A stretch of DNA of 64,000 bases from positions 27,540,598 to 27,604,597 of the forward strand of contig CM053330.1 of assembly GCA_028583605.1 (NCBI GenBank), written 5' to 3'. This stretch comes from Dastarcus helophoroides. Its lineage: Eukaryota > Arthropoda > Insecta > Coleoptera > Bothrideridae. The notes under the pieces are model-generated. The model did no database searches. It was not told the DNA's origin and saw only the letters and a program-made list of their open reading frames with translations. The first letter of the stretch is position 1, and every line of letters starts with the position of its first letter. Positions 58,671 through 64,000 of the stretch are shown in pieces. Both the position numbers and the translations under genes were made by a program.

Positions 58671-60513
58671 GTATTATCGCCAACTACATGGAAACACAAC
58701 AGAGATAGACATGTACTATCAAAAGCAACTTTGTGCAAAGGAAATGAAGGTTCTGATACCATCTCGTTGCTCGGACATTCGGCGATTACCAGCTACAATG
58801 TGTTCCTGATTACCGGCTCATTATAATAGTTATTACAAACCCTAATCTCTGTTTTAACTAATTTATCGATTTCGAGGACCATTCAACTGCAAACGGATTT
58901 GACTATGACCTCTAATAAGCTCGTGGACGTGTAGTTAACTAATAAAGCGCTTATTGCACCGGGATTTGATGAAGTTCATGCTTCAGGCGCTAACAGCGCA
59001 GGTGTATCGGTTTTAGCAAATTCCATTCAGGAGTTTTAGAAACTAATTAAAACATTTCTGGATATTTTAGACGAAGTTAGTAATTTTGCTGAAATCAGTC
59101 GAAATAAGATGGCCGTATTCTTGAAAATGGAGGGGGCACGCCACAAGGTGAACTAAGCGTTTTTTGATGAAAATGTTCATTATATTGTTTGCTGGGTAAC
59201 AGATTTATTTCTAACGTTACAGCTTTAGATTTCAGCTCAGAGAACTAAATTGTAAATTTGCATTCAAATCTTATTAGAATTTCACATCGAATTCTAGCAG
59301 GTGAGTTTATTAAAATACTGTGTGGCTTTTTTTAATAAAGTCAGCTTCACCGCATTACGTAAATTGGAACCAACAACAGGTGCGTGTGATGCTATTCCTC
59401 CTAATTACTCTGATTAACGCGCTTGAAAATGCCAATTGGACAGACGAAATACCGATGTGGTTAAGGGGTTTTTCATGGGTACTTAATAACGAACATCCCT
59501 TGAAATTACCCCATTGTAAAACGAATTTGATAGACAAACATGTTGTGCCCAAGTAAGTTTTGACAAGAATACAAACACGTAGGCGGCAAAAAGCGACCCG
59601 ACATCGCAAACCTCTGTAGTATTTTCCGGTCTCCCTTCTGGCTGGTGCGTGCTATTGTTTTTTTGTATTATTTGTTTTGCACGCGCTTTTGATTTATATT
59701 TCGCCGTTTCCTCCGCTGTAAAAAGCAGATTTTGTTAAAAAAGAAGACTAAAGAAATCGCATCGCAAGCGACTCGGTTTATTTTAAACCTTTTCGAGAGC
59801 TAACTGGGAACGAAACAAAAGCCCAAATAAATAATGTTTTAAACTGGTTAGTTGATTTAAAGCGTTTTTAACCGATAATCTAAAGCATAACTCTGTTTAA
59901 GTATTTATAAGTGTCGCTATTTAATGGGATGTGAATTCCAAAAATGTTAAGTGTATAATTTTAGAAAAAAACAAAACTTCTTCGAAAACTGAGTCAAAAT
60001 TTTAACTTTAAAAGAGTTTCGGGAACAATCAATTTTAACCAGACGGTACCAACGAAACTCAAAATTTAGTCTTTGCGTCATAATATCCATTGACACACGA
60101 AAGTATCCACCAACACTTTGGGAAACTACTAAACATATAACACAGTGTGTGTTATGTTTTTTAATTTTATTTAACATTTCTTCGGCCCAGTTTGGAAATA
60201 TTTAAATTTTTATTGTTTGTTGACAATATTCTAAACAGTTTTTAAAATATGACTACTTGATATTTAAGTTTATTTAAAAACGTCACCTCATAACAGTTGA
60301 CAAAATAAGAGGTTAGTTTATTTTACATAGAATAGGAAAAAATAAAAATAGAAGATCAAAATTAGATATGAAAAAATTTCGTTTTTTTTTGATAAATTAT
60401 GAAAATTTAAAAATACAAAAAATATATAAAAAGGCTGTAGCACTGGACACCGATGTTTCGCTCTCATTTGAGCTCGTCACCATGAAGAATAAACAGTGTG
60501 TGTTGTGTATATA
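58671..60513. other. Non-coding stretch
   Basis: Nothing recognised. 59330-59660 is GC-normal and has open frames on both strands (59320-59556 +, 59355-59609 -), but no motif or splice pattern supports either. Confidence 0.4.
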
Positions 60514-60680
60514 CAGGGTTTTTCAACGAAAAGTAGCCACCCTTAATAACTCAAAAACGGAGAATAGCAGAAAATTTTCCAAAAACAGATCGATTTTTAT
60601 TTCAAGGGGGACAACTTTTGGCGTCAAGTTCTTGATGACATCGCTTTACCCCTTCCCCCCACTCCAACTACCTCAAAAAA
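60514..60680. mobile_element. One end of a mariner-type element
   Basis: TA at 60512-60513, then CAGGGTTTTTCAACGAAAAG, like the CAGGGT ends of five other elements in this window. No opposite end (CCCTG-TA) was found downstream in the window, so the element is truncated or its far end is diverged. The distal limit is arbitrary. Confidence 0.4.
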
Positions 60681-60687
60681 TTTAAGG

Positions 60688-61226
60688 TTAAGGTTTTACC
60701 TTTTGGGAAGAACTAGCAGGTACACTTTCGGATTCATGTTGTATGACTTGTCCACTTAGCAACTTTTTCATGTTGTTTTTTATGTTGCTGATCTCCCTCT
60801 TTGTTGCATTTTCCAAATCAAGAAGCTTGCTGTTGAATTTTTCCTTTACTTCCCCAATTTCTTCCCTAACTTCGCCAATCTCTTCTTGCATTTCTTCTCG
60901 CATTCCTGTAATTTGTTCTTTCACTTCTTCTTTCATTTTTTCAGTTATATTTGCTAGTAGACTATGCAATTCTTGTTTTTCTGCATTTCTTTTCTAATCT
61001 TCTTCTTCTTTTTCTTGTCGTCTTCGTTCTTCCTCCTGTTCTTTTTCTTGTCGTCTTTCTTCTTTGTCTTGTCGTCTTCGTTCTTCCTCTTGTTCTTTTT
61101 CTTGTCGTCTTTCTTCTTTGTCTTGTCGTCTTCGTTCTTCCTCTTGTTCTTTTCTTGTCGTCTTCGTTCTTCCTCTTGTCGTCTTCGTTCTTCCTCCTGT
61201 TCTGTAATGAAACAAACAATACTCAA
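60688..61226 (-). pseudogene. Charged coiled-coil protein, gag-like, with one stop and one slip
   Basis: From about 61226 the minus strand reads MSIVCFITEQEEERRRQEEE, then repeats of EEERRRQDKEERRQEKEQ, then KRNAEKQELHSLLANITEKM, then REEMQEEIGEVREEIGEVKE and FNSKLLDLENATKREISNIK, ending SVPASSSQKVKP with a stop at 60688-60690. Heptad-like E/K/R/L spacing predicts a long coiled coil. A missing T near 61150 shifts the frame, and a TAG at 60994-60996 interrupts it. Such segments are usual at the N-terminus of insect retroelement gag proteins, but no capsid or zinc knuckle follows, so the identity is uncertain. Confidence 0.5.
61017..61202. repeat. 54-bp tandem repeat inside the coiled-coil relic
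   Basis: About three and a half units starting GTCGTCTTCGTTCTTCCTC on the plus strand. Two full 54-bp units (61017-61070 and 61071-61124) are almost identical; the rest are shortened. The unit encodes 18 residues on the minus strand. One unit lacks a T, causing the frame slip. Confidence 0.85.
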
Positions 61227-63189
61227 AAAATGTTTAACATGCCTAAACGCATGTCAGGCAGTTTGTATTTAATAGTTTGCTGCAACGCAACCCCTTGGTA
61301 GAAAAAATAAAGTTACCTTAGTCAGTCACCTTGGTAACTTTCAGGGTACATCGTAGTTCTGGTTGAACAATTTAAGATTTATAAAATAAAATTTTTTTCA
61401 TATTTTCAGTTTTGTAAAAATCAGTAAATCTTTTAAGTTTAAATTCGGAATTAAAAAAAATTAAATGTTCTTAAAAAACATAGGATTAATTCGTAGATTT
61501 TGAGAAAAAAACCTCGAGATTCCTATTTTAAACCCAAAAGTTTCACAAAGAATATTGAAGTTTTTTTTGAAGTGAAAACTTCTTTAGCGCATTTAGCGCC
61601 TAACGATAGGGGAAAAACGAATGATTCGCGTTACCAATAATACTCATTTCAATTGAAAGCTAAACTTGCCTGATAATCTAACCTTATGCCTGAAGTTAAA
61701 TTGAATATGCGGAAAGATGTGTACTAGTATATTTAAAATTGTGTTTTAATTTGATTACTATTTTTCTTATTATCTCCGTAAACGAAAGCTATATTAGAAA
61801 AGAAAAAACGCTGGCAAATTACGGGCAGGCCTCAATTCGAAAAACTGATGCGCCGTGCGAGATTAAAATCGGTGTAAGAAATATATGCTTCACACGATGC
61901 ACATAATTTTGCCAGGGCATTGCAAACAACCCCTGACAGAGTGACAAGAATTAGTAACATTTGGCTGAGCGTTTAGCGACGCTATTATATTTTTAGTAAC
62001 ATTTCTTAAAATCTTCATTAAATATTTTGATTTGAGTAATATTATAACACTCACAGTTAAATGTTTGGCTTTTGTGATCCAGTTATTTTTTGTAAAATAT
62101 GAAATAGCAGAGTATATTTTTGCTATTATAAAATGAGAGTTTTAGCTGCGAAATAATTATAATAAATACATTGGATAATATCACGATGGATAAATGGAAA
62201 CCGAAAGATTTGGCCAGGATCAAGGCTAGCTAGTATTAGTCGCCTGTCACCTGAATATTATGTTAAGTTATGGAAAAGTTTAGTTATGTACCCCGCAGAT
62301 ATTACAATATATAAACATTGTAGGTTAGTTTCAGAACAATTAAATTACTTCATATTCAATAACATCAGGAACAAGTTTATCAATGTTATTTCCTAGTCTT
62401 AAGTTTTTGCTTCTGCCTAATTTTTTATATTATATTTCAGTTTTTAAATTTAACTCGAAATTTTTAAAAATTAATTGGTAATTTGTTATTTAATTCAGCA
62501 ATTTTGAAAATATAATTCAAAAATTTAAAATAATATTATTAAATCCGAACCTTTTATATTTGAGTCGACATTTAAAAAGAAAGTTAATTTTCCAAAAGAA
62601 ATATTCTAATTTTGCGCCAAACCTCAAGAAAGAAAATATATAATAGGTGAATACTACGATACGGAGGTTTTAAAAAAAAGTTAAAATTAAAAAAACATAA
62701 TTTCGATTTTAGAGACGAAATCCCAAAGTTTTTACAAAAGTAACAAAAATGTTTTAAGTTTAATTAAATCTAGTTTGGAAAAAGAAGCCGTAATTTTGAA
62801 AAGAAGTCGTAAATTATCAAAAAAATTCGAAAAGTTGACGTTAGAGTTCACTCTAATTAAGTATTTTAAATAACAATTTTTACTTTAATTTGATAAACAA
62901 ATGATCATTAAAGCTAAAGAAAAAATTGTCCAAAATTGGAACATGTTCATAAAAATTGGGTTTAAGAAAAACTCAAAAACTTGTAAAAATAATTCTCAAA
63001 ATTTGAAGTTTAATTTTAAAGATTGAGTTTAACCTCAAAATTGTGACATAAGAACCCAAATTATGAGAAATAATAAAAATGTCGACTTTAAACTGTACAT
63101 TGCTGTGGTTTTTTCAAAATGTTTACTTTCTTTATATTCAAAATTTTAAAACGAAACGTCATTTTGAAATTCTAAGTAATTTTTGAAGT
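61227..63189. other. Non-coding stretch
   Basis: No gene recognised. 62400-63180 has the A/T-run texture seen elsewhere. Confidence 0.45.
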
Positions 63190-63278
63190 GAACACATTTT
63201 TTAGGCGCGTTAAATGACTAAAAAAAAGCTACTTTGAACCACTAATCGATTGCTCTACCACTGTGGCACTCCGGACAT
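63190..63278 (-). other. tRNA-like (SINE-head-like) sequence
   Basis: On the minus strand GGAGTGCCACAGTGGTAGAG contains an A-box-like string. It is followed closely by GTGGTTCAAAGTAGC, a weak B box, and then a run of eight T. A-to-B spacing is too short for a real tRNA. A tRNA-derived short repeat is possible. Confidence 0.35.
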
Positions 63279-63311
63279 TTAATCACATTTCTTAAAACCT
63301 TTCCGACACCC

Positions 63312-63404
63312 TCATAATTCGACATTCGTATAATTCAGCATCCGGATAGTCCGACATCTGGATAGTCCGATATCCGGCTAATCCGATATTTGCCCAATCC
63401 GAAA
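63312..63404. repeat. 16-bp tandem repeat, about six units
   Basis: Units such as ATAGTCCGACATCTGG, ATAGTCCGATATCCGG and CTAATCCGATATTTGC follow one another with a strict 16-bp period. Strings of ATTATCCGA type are also seen in terminal regions of pogo/Tigger-like transposons, so this may mark the end of one. No partner was seen. Confidence 0.7.
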
Positions 63405-64000
63405 AATTAGTCATTGAAAACATATCTTTTTGAAATATTTTGAAATGTCTTATATCATAGCTTTAACTTTTCACTTTTGTCGAAAGTCCCCATAACTGCC
63501 CATTTTTTTAATGAAATAGACATTTAAAGTAGACAAATGTTTAGCTTAATTTTTAATTGAAACTTTTTTTAAATACTTATTGACTTTAAAATCAATCTTT
63601 GTATTATAATTAAATTGTTGACTTTAGAATTAATATTTTGACTTTTTGAAATGTTATAATTATTTGTAGAGATTTCAACTTTTCTTCTAAGAACAGCTGT
63701 TTTAGTTTAAAAATTTAACTTCGGTTAAACAAAATAAAATTAAATTAAATAGTCTTAAAATAATCATAAACTAAAAGAAAAATTATTTTCATGTAACTAC
63801 ACATTTATACAATAAAATATGAGTTAGACTAAAAGTGCATCTCTCTATAAGCCAAGACGCATTGTAGAGAACCGCTCTTTCAGTCTTTATCGTATTCTTA
63901 TTACACCTATCTATATAAAGCTACTCACAGTTTCATACTAATCGATAGCTATTTAGTTACTTAGTTCCTTGTCCATACCATCTTAAATCTTATCTGCACT
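63405..64000. other. Non-coding stretch to the window end
   Basis: AT-rich; nothing recognised. Confidence 0.45.

Noticed and set aside
59320..59609. Open frames on both strands in a GC-normal patch
   Set aside because: Both strands are open, which is not informative, and neither shows a recognisable domain.
60951..61301. Plus-strand hydrophobic frame (V/L/F repeats)
   Set aside because: It is the antisense reading of the E/R/K-rich 54-bp repeat.

Overview
The window is insect (at least arthropod) nuclear DNA. It is AT-rich, has long stretches without genes, GT-AG spliced exons, and a transposon set typical of insects: mariner/rosa-like, pogo-like, hAT, FLYWCH/MULE and RTE-like LINE remnants. 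I cannot name the species; a beetle or another insect with a large genome would fit.

Only one host gene is supported. Two consecutive coding exons (23456-23583 and 25740-26048, + strand) encode part of a Sidestep-family cell-surface immunoglobulin protein. Both splice sites and the reading phase agree. No further exon was recognised, so most or all of the window is probably intron of this gene.

The rest is a layered transposon landscape. From left to right: a degenerate ~75-bp tandem array (1.7-2.3 kb); two pieces of one arthropod repeat-protein relic (2.6-2.9 and 5.6-6.2 kb); a fold-back-family region containing LINE scraps (9.8-11.1 kb); two LTR-like promoter repeats (12.2 and 15.0 kb); a 555-bp hAT MITE (15.5 kb); a 2.2-kb DD41D element with 423-bp inverted repeats and a nearly intact transposase (17.3-19.5 kb); a MULE relic (19.6 kb); a LINE fragment (20.3 kb); the Sidestep exons, with a pogo-like MITE in the intron between them; an RTE-like LINE broken by a 2.9-kb hAT-like element and a 675-bp mariner MITE (26.5-31.1 kb); a four-level nest of DNA transposons (32.4-35.5 kb); a TIR-bounded element carrying an uncharacterised arthropod protein relic (35.8-37.5 kb); a near-perfect fold-back palindrome (39.2-39.6 kb); a second array of the tandem repeat with ~80-bp period (41.4-43.7 kb); another LINE broken by a pogo-like transposon (45.2-48.3 kb); a third LTR-like repeat (53.6 kb); a third long LINE (56.0-58.3 kb); and a gag-like coiled-coil relic with a 54-bp tandem repeat (60.7-61.2 kb).

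The most informative observation is chronological. At four sites, removing an element and one copy of its target duplication rejoins an interrupted reading frame. The older LINEs and transposase were therefore coding when they were hit, and the insertions can be ordered. The best candidates for something undescribed are the TIR element at 35.8-37.5 kb, the fold-back family, and the ancient tandem repeat found at two loci about 40 kb apart. All boundaries were read by eye; no database search was possible.
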